Assembly (NCBI GenBank): GCA_051880495.1
Contig: JBJEOB010000110.1
Coordinates: 1-45,107, forward strand
DNA length: 45,107 nucleotides
Direction: 5' to 3'
Origin: MGBC120314 sp051880495
GTDB lineage: Bacteria; Bacillota; Clostridia; Lachnospirales; Lachnospiraceae
Position numbers and translations under genes: made by a program. Positions 32,926 through 40,777 of the stretch are shown one piece after another. The notes beneath the pieces were generated by a model. The model had not been told where the DNA came from and did no database searches. It saw only the letters and a list, made by a program, of their open reading frames with translations. Position 1 is the stretch's first letter. Each line of letters opens with the position of its first letter.

Positions 32926-34011
32926 TTAAAATGATATTACAATATCAGATTTATTCTGGATTTCACTGTGTTCAAAATATTTTTCTTCGAGAGGAATCAG
33001 TGCGCTTTCATACATCTGAAGAATTTCCTCACCATCACGGTTATATATCTGCTGTTTCTGCATCGGAGCATCAATATCAAAGAATACTTTTAAATCATAA
33101 ATTGTTCTGTACTCTATATGCTGACTGTATGTTCCTTCCACAATCATGAGAGGTTTTGCTTCAATGTCCACTCTCTGCCCATAATTCATGAGCATACCAT
33201 CATATCGTCTGTACGAAAAATTATCATCCTTTTTTATAAACCTTGCGACCTCATCCCTGAATCGTTCGTAATGAACATTTCCACCCGGTTCGTCGAGCCT
33301 TTCTCTCGTTCTAAGTTCCATCGGCAGCATGAAATCATCCATATGAATTACGAATGCATCAAAAATAAGAGAAAGAAGTTCTGCCGCCGTGCTCTTTCCT
33401 GATGAAGTTCTCCCGTCAAGCGCAATAACCACTTTCTTCTTTTCACTCATGAGCTTACGAATTCTTGTGATTAGCGGAAGCAGTCTTATATATCTTGCAT
33501 CTATTACCCTGTATGCCGGATCATAAAACTCCTTATATCTTTCAGAATGATTAACCATAGGGTAATTCTGCTTCTCATATGATTTAAGATACGCCTGCAT
33601 TTCTTCCTCATCAAACTCAAATGTGCCGTAAGATGCCAGTTCATTAAGAAAATACAGTCTTGAAATGAAATATTCAAGATTTCCATCCGAAAACCCCGAT
33701 GACGCCACATACGCATCATTGAGGCTTATGAGCTGTTCTTCATCTTCCAGCTTAATGAGGTTTATTCTTGCATACCAGTTTCCGATATCCTCCGCAAACA
33801 AAATACCTGACGTATCCTCTCCCATATGAGAATATTTGATTGTCTCATATTCTTTCTTCATAAAACTCAGGCTTAAATCCTTATCAACAACCTTCTGTCC
33901 ATTTCCAAAAACATGCTGAAAAACCAGCCGGACAACATCCTGCGGCTGCATTTTCGGATATCTTGCTGCCTGTGTATCTATAATGTATTTCAAATCATTT
34001 AAAAGAATCAT
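32926..34011 (-). CDS. Uridine-kinase-like P-loop protein with extra N-terminal domain
   Basis: A 361-residue protein. Residues ~1-185 form a domain I do not recognise (VRLVFQHVFGNGQKVVDKDL). The C-terminal half is a uridine-kinase-type nucleotide kinase: Walker A DGRTSSGKST (~199-208), then VIHMDDFMLP, GNVHYERF and LMIVEGTYSQH. The family phosphorylates nucleosides or related small molecules; the real substrate is unclear because the protein is fused and diverged. It lies seven bases downstream of a patatin gene. Confidence 0.8.
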   Translation of the reverse strand: MILLNDLKYIIDTQAARYPKMQPQDVVRLVFQHVFGNGQKVVDKDLSLSFMKKEYETIKYSHMGEDTSGILFAEDIGNWYARINLIKLEDEEQLISLNDAYVASSGFSDGNLEYFISRLYFLNELASYGTFEFDEEEMQAYLKSYEKQNYPMVNHSERYKEFYDPAYRVIDARYIRLLPLITRIRKLMSEKKKVVIALDGRTSSGKSTAAELLSLIFDAFVIHMDDFMLPMELRTRERLDEPGGNVHYERFRDEVARFIKKDDNFSYRRYDGMLMNYGQRVDIEAKPLMIVEGTYSQHIEYRTIYDLKVFFDIDAPMQKQQIYNRDGEEILQMYESALIPLEEKYFEHSEIQNKSDIVISF

Positions 34012-34018
34012 ACTTTAC

Positions 34019-34927
34019 CTACATATATTTGTTAATCAGATTATTTAACTTGTTTAAATTATCATCCGCATCATTCATTGCATTATCAACGATTTGTTTA
34101 TTTTCAAACTGTCTTAATTCAATTCTTGTAATCTCATCAACCGGAGCTGTTTTATCGCCAAAGAACCTGATTGCCCTTGCCGCATCCATATATCCAAGGT
34201 CCATTCTCACCTTTGCTCCCTTAGATGTAAAGTCAAGAGTTCCTGTCACGAGGTCTCCCAGATCCCTTGACGGCTTGATTATAAGAAATGAACTTCCCGG
34301 GAACTTATCAACCTCAACAACTCCCTGATGATTAAGCAAAATCACAACAAACTGTCTGATTCCAAGATCATATAACGGTTTAATCGGAAGATTATCCGTA
34401 AGTCCTCCATCCTTATACATCAGTCCATTCATCTCAATAGGTTCATAAATAAACGGCATACTTGAAGTTGCGAGAAGAATCTTCTTAATTTCATCATCAC
34501 TTCTGCCATTTAGTTTAAGATAACGCGCCTCTTTTTTGCCGGCTTCTTCACCATCAAATTCCGTTACCGTCGCATATAAAGGCAGCGGATTGTTTCTTAT
34601 TTTATCAAGATTCAGATACCCGTCAATAATATCCAAAAGTCCGTCTCGTTTAACCAGTCCCTCCTTGCCGTCAATAAGCTCCATATCCGGATCTACAAAC
34701 TGTTCAGGAGTTATGTGATTCCATATATCCTCTCCAACCGTTCCATCATCATAATTAAACAGGCACATATTGAGAGCGCCGACACTGGTACCCGCTACCG
34801 CTGTTATCAGATCAGAAATTCCGGCATCTCTCATCGCCCTGAATGCGCCAATCTGGTAAGCGCCCTTGCCGCCACCGCCATTCAACACAAGACCTGTTGG
34901 TTTTAAAGTCCACTGTTCTAATCCCAT
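34019..34927 (-). CDS. Patatin-like phospholipase
   Basis: A 302-residue protein. The oxyanion loop is NGGGGKGAYQIG, the nucleophile elbow is GTSVG, and the catalytic Asp is in KDGGLTDNLP; the dyad is complete. It should hydrolyse acyl esters of lipids in or near the cytoplasmic membrane; no signal peptide is visible. The start at 34927 (MGLEQW) has GAGGTG four bases upstream. It is first in a likely two-gene unit with the uridine-kinase-like gene. Confidence 0.92.
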   Translation of the reverse strand: MGLEQWTLKPTGLVLNGGGGKGAYQIGAFRAMRDAGISDLITAVAGTSVGALNMCLFNYDDGTVGEDIWNHITPEQFVDPDMELIDGKEGLVKRDGLLDIIDGYLNLDKIRNNPLPLYATVTEFDGEEAGKKEARYLKLNGRSDDEIKKILLATSSMPFIYEPIEMNGLMYKDGGLTDNLPIKPLYDLGIRQFVVILLNHQGVVEVDKFPGSSFLIIKPSRDLGDLVTGTLDFTSKGAKVRMDLGYMDAARAIRFFGDKTAPVDEITRIELRQFENKQIVDNAMNDADDNLNKLNNLINKYM

Positions 34928-34985
34928 ACCACACCTCACACATTTTATTATTTATATTATAATATATTACTGCTTTTACTGACAA

Positions 34986-35020
34986 GATAGAGAAATTGCA
35001 TCGAAATTTCCTATCAAACA
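34986..35020. repeat. Dispersed palindrome, copy D
   Basis: GATAGAGAAATTGCATCGAAATTTCCTATC (shown by position) followed by AAACAA. It starts right after the T-run of the next terminator. Confidence 0.7.
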
Positions 35021-35026
35021 AGAAAA

Positions 35027-35053
35027 AAGACCACTTTCATAGAAAATGGTCTT
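35027..35053 (-). terminator. Terminator of the degenerate ABC-like gene
   Basis: On the minus strand AAGACCA and TGGTCTT with an inner AAA/TTT pairing, followed by TTTTTTCTTG. It lies 18 bases beyond the stop codon. Confidence 0.85.
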
Positions 35054-35071
35054 TGTCAGACAATTATTATA

Positions 35072-35692
35072 TTATGCATAACTCTCGTTCATTGCTTTTG
35101 CACGCTTTACAGATATTACAGGAACATCGCCCGCATGATTAACTGAATAATCAACAAGCTGTTCAACCTCATCCGTCATGTTACACATGATTGCAATGGT
35201 ATTATCTGTTGTTGCCCATGAGAATATCACCTTGAGCATCTGTTCTCTTGCCGTAGCGTTCATACCCTTGAAAGGATTATCAAGCATATAAACACGGCTG
35301 TTTCTTGAAAGCGTAACCGCAATCTTAATTCTCTGCAATGCCACCGCAGACATGTTCTCAATCTTGAGTGACTTATCAATCTGAAGATAATCTATAATCT
35401 CGTTGTATGTCTCTAAAGAAAAATCCTGAAAAGCATCTTTAAAATGTTCTCCGGCTTCCACGCATGTCATATAACCCTGAAAATAGCTGTCTGCCGGCAT
35501 ATTGACAACGTTCTTCATTGGTACTGATGATTCTGCCGAATCGACCTTAACTGCTGCCATCTTTGCAAATTCTGCCGGGCCCTTTTTCGTACTGCCCAGA
35601 ATTGCATATACGTTGGTCTCCCCCAGCTTCACAGCGTTACCGGCGCCAATTTTAGACATCATCATCTTCTTAGCTAAACCTGTCATAAGCAT
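35072..35692 (-). CDS. Degenerate ABC ATPase-like protein
   Basis: A 206-residue protein with an ABC ATPase layout but broken catalytic motifs. The Walker A region reads LGSTKKGPAEFAKM, lacking GKS/T at the right spacing. The signature region is MSAVALQRIKIAVTLSRN, and Walker B is VYMLDNPFKGMN, with Asn in place of the catalytic Glu. The open frame is complete, has AAGGTG near its start and ends at a clean terminator, so it is probably a real gene rather than a decaying one. It may be a regulatory or structural relative. No permease gene lies beside it. Confidence 0.7.
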   Translation of the reverse strand: MLMTGLAKKMMMSKIGAGNAVKLGETNVYAILGSTKKGPAEFAKMAAVKVDSAESSVPMKNVVNMPADSYFQGYMTCVEAGEHFKDAFQDFSLETYNEIIDYLQIDKSLKIENMSAVALQRIKIAVTLSRNSRVYMLDNPFKGMNATAREQMLKVIFSWATTDNTIAIMCNMTDEVEQLVDYSVNHAGDVPVISVKRAKAMNESYA

Positions 35693-35799
35693 ATGCAACA
35701 CCTTCTTTCCCCTTCTTTGGAACTATATTATACAACACTTTTGGCAATATTTTCAACAGTAATTGTTCTAATAAAAAAAGTTTTTTTTGTATATTTTGC

Positions 35800-37269
35800 T
35801 TAAATTATTTCTTTTTGGTCTTTGTGCAGATAGTGAATATGCTCTTTTTTTACACCTTTTTCTGCCAGTTCAAATGCTATCTCCAATATATAAAGCTGCG
35901 CAGTTATGATATACTCGGCATCCGGATACTCACAAAGGCACTGTTCCTGCGTTATTATCGGGACCAGTCTGCTTGTAGCTTTATTGTCACAATATACAAT
36001 ATTAATGTCAGCAAATTCTTTCCTTGCGGCTATCTCATTTGCAAGCCTGTGGCCTATTCTTCCCATGCCGTATATTACAACAGTGCCGTCTTCTCCAAGC
36101 TTCTTTATCTTATCAATTGCACGCTCAGACAGAATATTATCTTCATTTTCAGTATTAATATTGAGACGGTTTTGCACGGATGTCTGGTAATTATATTCCG
36201 TGACTTTATCAACATTCTCAAGAATTTTGATGAATTTACCGGCAAAATCTTCTCCGATTAATTCTTTCACATGTACATTTTGTCTTTCAATGATTTGGTT
36301 CCTGTATTCCACATCATGCTGTAAGCGGTAAATATATTCACACCAGACCGATGCTTCCTTATTATTTAATAAAATTCCACCGTCACTGACTGTTTCCCTT
36401 ACCGCGGTTGAATCATATGCAACTACCGGTATGTTATGCTGCATTGCTTCAATAATCGGCATTCCAAAACCTTCATGTTCGCTCATGCATAGAAAGACAT
36501 CAGCCTTATTATATATATTTATGAGTTCTTCATCAGAAACCTTACCCTTGAAAATCACGTTGTCAATATGTTTTTCCTGTATATATTTACACAGTGCGTC
36601 ATAATAATTCTTATATATTATATTCCCTGCAAAAATCAATTGACACTTTTCATTATATGCTTTGCTGTAATGTGCAAAAACATCTATTACATCTTCAAAT
36701 TTTTTATTAGGTGTAACACGTCCTACAAACAACATTGTTGTGACATCGCCATCTTCATTGTTATATGAACATGGTACCTGCTGTTGATTATCCTTTATTA
36801 CAATGCCCGGAATAACCTCTACACATTTTTCGTCCCATCCCATGTCAACAAGACACTGCTTATTAAACTGTGATGGTACTATTGCGCAAAGATACCTTCC
36901 CTTGGTCTGACCTGCATCAAGTATTCCCGCAAGGCACTGTTTCATCGTCATTCTGTCCGTATCACGATAGAGAATCGGCTCCGTGTTGTTATTATATATA
37001 AGGATTTTTTTATTATTTAATCTTTCCACCTGCACGTTAAGCAGCGTATCCGTATACATATGATAAATGATGATATCATCATCCTGAATACCCAGTTCAT
37101 CCAGATTCACAAATTCACCCAGCCTGTCATTACACAATGACTCATCGGCATAGCGGGCATATATATAATTATCTATACCTGCCAAATTAAGAATATTCTG
37201 TATATAACATACGCAGTTTGAAACGCCGTCTCCCGGAATTATCGAGTGCGTCAGCTGTATAACTCTCAT
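35800..37269 (-). CDS. GT4 glycosyltransferase fused to a Rossmann-like domain
   Basis: A 489-residue protein. Residues ~1-360 form a GT-B glycosyltransferase of family 4: LTHSIIPGDGVSNCV at the start, MLFVGRVTPNKKFEDVI, and the EX7E-type SEHEGFGMPIIEAM. From ~390 a separate domain begins with VVIYGMGRIGHRLANEI, a dinucleotide-binding signature, and continues to about 480. It should transfer a sugar onto a polysaccharide or lipid carrier; the extra domain's role is unknown. Twenty-three bases follow greA, so it is probably co-transcribed. Confidence 0.87.
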   Translation of the reverse strand: MRVIQLTHSIIPGDGVSNCVCYIQNILNLAGIDNYIYARYADESLCNDRLGEFVNLDELGIQDDDIIIYHMYTDTLLNVQVERLNNKKILIYNNNTEPILYRDTDRMTMKQCLAGILDAGQTKGRYLCAIVPSQFNKQCLVDMGWDEKCVEVIPGIVIKDNQQQVPCSYNNEDGDVTTMLFVGRVTPNKKFEDVIDVFAHYSKAYNEKCQLIFAGNIIYKNYYDALCKYIQEKHIDNVIFKGKVSDEELINIYNKADVFLCMSEHEGFGMPIIEAMQHNIPVVAYDSTAVRETVSDGGILLNNKEASVWCEYIYRLQHDVEYRNQIIERQNVHVKELIGEDFAGKFIKILENVDKVTEYNYQTSVQNRLNINTENEDNILSERAIDKIKKLGEDGTVVIYGMGRIGHRLANEIAARKEFADINIVYCDNKATSRLVPIITQEQCLCEYPDAEYIITAQLYILEIAFELAEKGVKKEHIHYLHKDQKEII

Positions 37270-37292
37270 CTTAAATTTCCTCTCTAAGAATA

Positions 37293-37796
37293 CTAATATT
37301 CACGTATTGAATCATTACTGTCATCAACATTTTTAATGATGGATTTAATGACAACATAATATCCGGTATTTTCATTGACCTCAACATAAACACGGTCACC
37401 GGCTTTGTGACCGATAACTGCCTTGCCTATCGGCGACTCAATACTTATATAATTGTTCAAAGAGTTTCCTCTGATGCTCGTAACAATCTTGTATTTTTCC
37501 GTCTCATCATCATCTTCGAAATAGACTTCGATCTCGTTATTTATTCCGACCTCATCTTCCCCGGATTCATCCTTAACTATTTCAGCAGTCTTAAGCATCT
37601 TCTCAAGATAACGGATTCTGCCCTCATTCTTATTCTTATCACGCTTGGCAGCATAATACTCAAAATTCTCACTTAAATCACCTTGTGCCCGTGCTTCTTT
37701 TACCGCCTCTATAGCTTCCTTACGCACAACCAGCTTACGATGTTCTATTTCTGCCTCTATTTTTTTTACATCATTTTCCGTCAGACGTTCTCTCAT
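37293..37796 (-). CDS. greA: Transcription elongation factor, GreA/GreB family
   Basis: A 167-residue protein. The N-terminal coiled coil carries the catalytic tip motif GDLSENFEYYAAK with the Asp and Glu needed for RNA cleavage. The C-terminal FKBP-like domain ends SPIGKAVIGHKAGDRV. It rescues backtracked RNA polymerase. It lies nine bases after an acyltransferase gene and ahead of a glycosyltransferase, an unusual setting, so it could be a second copy rather than the housekeeping GreA. GAGGTG precedes the start. Confidence 0.9.
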   Translation of the reverse strand: MRERLTENDVKKIEAEIEHRKLVVRKEAIEAVKEARAQGDLSENFEYYAAKRDKNKNEGRIRYLEKMLKTAEIVKDESGEDEVGINNEIEVYFEDDDETEKYKIVTSIRGNSLNNYISIESPIGKAVIGHKAGDRVYVEVNENTGYYVVIKSIIKNVDDSNDSIREY

Positions 37797-37805
37797 AACA
37801 CACCT

Positions 37806-38828
37806 CTATAAAAATTGATTGATATATTTTATCCTTCTTAAAATCCACGTTACCGCAAGTCCGCAGATAAATACCGAAGCATCCAGCAATACCATAAATA
37901 AAACACTCATTCCGCATGCGGCTGCCATTTTTTCAAAATATGGCATGAGAATCTTAATCACTGCATCCGAAAACAGATATATTCCAAATGTACACGCTCC
38001 GATTTCACACACACAACGTGTCCTTTTAGTATCACTTCCGGCACCCAGCCAAAGCTTAGCAAGCATGAATATACATGCACTAAGGGCTGTGTAAAAAATA
38101 TTGTCATATACAATAAGCCTGTATGCATCCGGCTTTTCCAAAAGTACTCCCCTGTAAGTATACGCCGTAAGAAATGCCGTAACAGTAAGACACACAATTA
38201 CCATAAGGCCTGTCATAATATTTTTACTGTACTTATCAGTTTCCACCTTCGAGTCAAGAAAATATCCGAGAATAAACACGCCGACAAACGTTGCAAATAC
38301 AGGAAGCGAAAAATGAGCATTATAATCAGTCACAAAACTGAATGAACATACTGCAAGCGAGAAAAATAAAAAGTAAAAATAATCAGCCTTCTTAAAGCCT
38401 GCCACCATCTTCTGAAGTACAGGAAGCATAACCAATATTCCAAGATATAAATATAAGTACCAGAATGCGGTTGTCACATTGGTCTTTGTCACAGTCTTAA
38501 TAAAACCAGCCGGCGAATGTTCATAATCGCCCATCAGGTAATATCCTGCCGAGAAAACAAGCAGTACTGCGGCCACACGGATTATACGCTTAAAATTCTT
38601 CTTATAATCATCCTGCTTTTTAAGAAGAAGCGCACCGCTTATCATGACAAAAAGCGTAACCGCTGTCTTGCAAAGCACCATAAAGATAACACCCGTAAGA
38701 AGAGTCGCCCTGTTCATGGAAGCAGCCGCCGATTCTGCCTGCTTTAATATAAAATTAGTGTGATTGGCTATAACGCCAAAACATGCCACAATTCTTAAAA
38801 CATCAAGATATAAAACTCTCTTCTTCAT
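37806..38828 (-). CDS. Acyltransferase 3 family membrane protein
   Basis: A 340-residue protein with about ten helices. The start RVLYLDVLRIVACFGVIANH carries the family's Arg and the catalytic His. It should transfer acetyl or another acyl group to a surface glycan, consistent with the glycosyltransferase in the same transcript. AGGAG lies about seven bases before the start. Confidence 0.88.
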   Translation of the reverse strand: MKKRVLYLDVLRIVACFGVIANHTNFILKQAESAAASMNRATLLTGVIFMVLCKTAVTLFVMISGALLLKKQDDYKKNFKRIIRVAAVLLVFSAGYYLMGDYEHSPAGFIKTVTKTNVTTAFWYLYLYLGILVMLPVLQKMVAGFKKADYFYFLFFSLAVCSFSFVTDYNAHFSLPVFATFVGVFILGYFLDSKVETDKYSKNIMTGLMVIVCLTVTAFLTAYTYRGVLLEKPDAYRLIVYDNIFYTALSACIFMLAKLWLGAGSDTKRTRCVCEIGACTFGIYLFSDAVIKILMPYFEKMAAACGMSVLFMVLLDASVFICGLAVTWILRRIKYINQFL

Positions 38829-38842
38829 GTAAACTCCTAATA

Positions 38843-38862
38843 CACATATTAACGTATATGTG
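38843..38862. promoter_or_regulatory. Inverted repeat in the acyltransferase leader
   Basis: CACATAT and ATATGTG, perfect arms with a six-base spacer, lie 15 bases before the acyltransferase start. It could be an operator or a leader hairpin; no partner regulator is evident nearby. Confidence 0.4.
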
Positions 38863-38926
38863 CGATATTATTTCCACATCATAATATCATATAAATACGG
38901 TTAATGGCAAATTATTTGAAAAACAT

Positions 38927-39220
38927 CTAACGCAGGATTCTCCACAGATTCTCATAGGCATTATAAAGAAGCACAATACGTTTTTCCGTATCAAACACCT
39001 TAATCCTGCACTCAAATCTCCAGATATGTCCGGATGCATTTATCCCATTGGGCATGGCATACGTCTTATTCGATGAAATATCCTTATAACCCCTTATCAT
39101 ATATGTCTGGTATGCCCCATCCTCATCAATAACCCTTAGCTTTATTGGTATTATGGAACCATCCCTTCCATGCATGCAGATGACATCAACCGTATTATCT
39201 TTTTCGGACACCAGTCCCAT
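38927..39220 (-). CDS. Conserved-looking hypothetical protein
   Basis: A 97-residue soluble protein beginning MGLVSEKDNTVDVICMHGRDG. It alternates short beta-like stretches with charged loops (IPIKLRVIDEDGAYQTYMIRG; HIWRFECRIKVFDTEKRIVLLY), suggesting a small beta-barrel. GAGGTG lies eight bases upstream. No family recognised. Confidence 0.7.
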   Translation of the reverse strand: MGLVSEKDNTVDVICMHGRDGSIIPIKLRVIDEDGAYQTYMIRGYKDISSNKTYAMPNGINASGHIWRFECRIKVFDTEKRIVLLYNAYENLWRILR

Positions 39221-39423
39221 AATTCAATCACCTCATTCTGTTTGGGATAATTATAATTATAGAACATATGTTTGTATTTGTGAAGAGGAAATGTGGTCGG
39301 AACTTGATGCTATATAGAAAGGCGTTCCATGAAGAAAGATAAATACAAAATAGAAGATTGCATCATCGCACATTCTTGAAAATCAATAGGCCAATAAATA
39401 GTTACCAAAAGCATTTTTCGAAC

Positions 39424-39452
39424 TTGTGTTCTGTGTGTTTTTATGATATAAT
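39424..39452 (+). promoter_or_regulatory. Toxin mRNA promoter with extended -10
   Basis: TTGTGT, 17 bases, TATAAT with TG one base before (TGATATAAT). A perfect hairpin GTAGCT-TTAT-AGCTAC (39460-39475) begins at the predicted RNA start and would shield the 5' end. The stretch 39221-39423 shows no gene that I can support. Confidence 0.75.
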
Positions 39453-39500
39453 AATTTTAGTAGCTTTATAGCTACTGGCAATCGTGTTACGGGGTGGTTG

Positions 39501-39527
39501 ACCTCCATTTTTACATAGAATGGAGGT
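39501..39527 (+). promoter_or_regulatory. Hairpin hiding the toxin ribosome site
   Basis: ACCTCCATT (39501-39509) and AATGGAGGT (39519-39527) form a perfect 9-bp stem with a nine-base loop. The toxin's GGAGG lies entirely inside the 3' arm, so translation should be blocked until the structure opens, as in known type I toxin mRNAs. Confidence 0.8.
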
Positions 39528-39534
39528 GATGCTC

Positions 39535-39624
39535 ATGAAGAATAAATTCGATTTTAAAGACTTAATGTCCTTCGGAATGTTCCTCTTGACACTACTGACA
39601 TTCATTTTTTTGATTTGTCGCTAA
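39535..39624 (+). CDS. Type I toxin, holin-like (Hol_Tox) peptide
   Basis: A 29-residue peptide: MKNKFDFKDLMSFG followed by the membrane helix MFLLTLLTFIFLICR. The sequence around SFGMFLLTLLTFI closely follows the putative holin-like toxin family found beside antisense RNAs in Firmicutes. GGAGGTG lies six bases upstream; an ATG two codons earlier (39529) is in frame but too close to it. Over-production of such peptides damages the membrane. Flanking promoters, repeats and the antisense RNA support the call strongly. Confidence 0.82.
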   Translation: MKNKFDFKDLMSFGMFLLTLLTFIFLICR

Positions 39625-39717
39625 AGTAGCAAAAGACCTTCCCTGTACTTTGACCGAGATAGGGAAGGTCTTCCTTAATGTCTGGGGTCAACCACTCTGT
39701 GGCGATTGCCTTTATTA
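39625..39717 (-). ncRNA. Antisense RNA of the type I system
   Basis: On the minus strand TTGTAA (39745-39750), 16 bases, TATAAT (39723-39728) predict a start near 39717. The RNA would run toward the toxin gene and end at the 12-bp stem AAGACCTTCCCT / AGGGAAGGTCTT (39633-39644, 39661-39672), which is followed by TTTTGCTACTTT on this strand. The ~95-nt product is complementary to the toxin mRNA 3' region, as with RatA and TxpA in Bacillus subtilis. Confidence 0.65.
39633..39672. terminator. Shared terminator stem of toxin and antisense RNAs
   Basis: A perfect 12-bp stem with a 16-base loop. Its T-rich tail is on the minus strand; the plus-strand tail (CCTTAATG) is poor, so toxin transcripts may read further, to the 3' inverted repeats or to 39794-39821. 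Confidence 0.75.
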
Positions 39718-39793
39718 ATTATATTATAGCACATAATTTGATAATTACAATAATTAAATCTTTCAGACAATCTCAATCTCTCCATCTTTGCAG

Positions 39794-39821
39794 AGAATCT
39801 CGCAAGCGAGATTCTTTTTTA
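39794..39821 (+). terminator. Terminator downstream of the toxin locus
   Basis: AGAATCTCGC and GCGAGATTCT arms followed by TTTTT on the plus strand. It may be the real end of the longer toxin transcript and separates it from the converging deacetylase gene. Confidence 0.75.
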
Positions 39822-39836
39822 TAATGCAATATTATT

Positions 39837-40625
39837 TTAATCAGCAATCTGTCTTCCTTCATGGTCCATATGGTACCCATCCCTCATAATAAGTTCTGAT
39901 ACCGGAACCAGCTCATACCCTGCTTCTTTAAGTGTCGTAATCATGGTATCTAACGCATCTGCCGTATATTTTGCACCGTTATGGCATAAAATAATCGAGC
40001 CGTTTCCAAGATGCTTATGCTGTGTTACTGTCTTAATTATGGAATCGACTCCATAGTTTTTCCAGTCGAGAGAATCCACATCCCATTGAATTGTATAATA
40101 TCCGCAATCCTTTGCATTAAGAATCAGATTGTTGTTATATGAGCCATATGGAGGTCTGAACAAAAACATTTCATATCCGGTCAGCTCCTTTACCCTGTTA
40201 TGTACCTTCATTATTTCTTCCTTCTGCTGTGTGTCGGACAATGTCGGCATATCCTTGTGGTTTTCACTGTGATTTCCAATGTCGTGACCGGCTTCATATA
40301 TTGCCTTTACATCATCCGGATATTTCTCTACCCAGCCGCCTGTCATAAAAAAAGTCACCTTGACATTGTGTTTTGAAAGAATATCAAGAATTTCTTTAGT
40401 ATCCTCATTCCCCCATGCCGCATCAAATGAAAGTGCAATCTGTTTTTTATCCGTCTGAACACAGTAAATTGGCAGTTCACGGTTTCCGACACGGCTGCTT
40501 ACGCTGACAATGGAAGGTATGTTACATAATGCTATTGCAAGTAAAAGAATTGTAATAAGTGCAAAATAACCCTTTATATTGTAATTTTGAAAGTATTTTT
40601 TTATATTACTTGACTGTTCGCTCAT
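39837..40625 (-). CDS. Polysaccharide deacetylase, PdaB-like
   Basis: A 262-residue protein with an N-terminal anchor helix (YFALITILLLAIALCNIPSIV) and a NodB domain (~60-245). Motifs are ALSFDAAWGNEDT, HSENH (metal-binding His pair), RPPYGSYN and the final ILCHNG. The AW replacing the second Asp of TFDD is typical of the sporulation-linked PdaA/PdaB group. It should deacetylate peptidoglycan or another wall polymer outside the membrane. The start at 40625 has GGAG ten bases upstream; a longer frame upstream is unlikely. Confidence 0.87.
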   Translation of the reverse strand: MSEQSSNIKKYFQNYNIKGYFALITILLLAIALCNIPSIVSVSSRVGNRELPIYCVQTDKKQIALSFDAAWGNEDTKEILDILSKHNVKVTFFMTGGWVEKYPDDVKAIYEAGHDIGNHSENHKDMPTLSDTQQKEEIMKVHNRVKELTGYEMFLFRPPYGSYNNNLILNAKDCGYYTIQWDVDSLDWKNYGVDSIIKTVTQHKHLGNGSIILCHNGAKYTADALDTMITTLKEAGYELVPVSELIMRDGYHMDHEGRQIAD

Positions 40626-40777
40626 GATATATCTACTCCAAATCACTTTGGTATGAGTATATGAAATAAAATAAAAATATAGTACCAACTTAAATAAAGA
40701 AGATTTTAATAGCAAAATTTTACCTTTTATTATATAATGAGATAAATAGAATATGTAGACGTTAAGGAGGTAGCTAT

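Larger units (their letters stand above)
39477..39710. repeat. Long-range inverted repeats bracketing the toxin gene
   Basis: GGCAATCG (39477-39484) pairs with CGATTGCC (39703-39710), and GTGGTTGACC (39494-39503) pairs with GGTCAACCAC (39686-39695). The order is nested, so the toxin mRNA 5' end could pair with its distal 3' end, or the 5' ends of sense and antisense RNAs would be alike. Confidence 0.85.

Noticed and set aside
35775..35791. AAAAAAAGTTTTTTTT tract after the GT4 gene
   Set aside because: It is an A/T palindrome that could weakly terminate transcription, but there is no GC stem, so it is not annotated.
39346..39380. Short frames upstream of the toxin promoter (for example MKKDKYKIEDC)
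   Set aside because: No convincing ribosome site, no similarity recognised, and very short.
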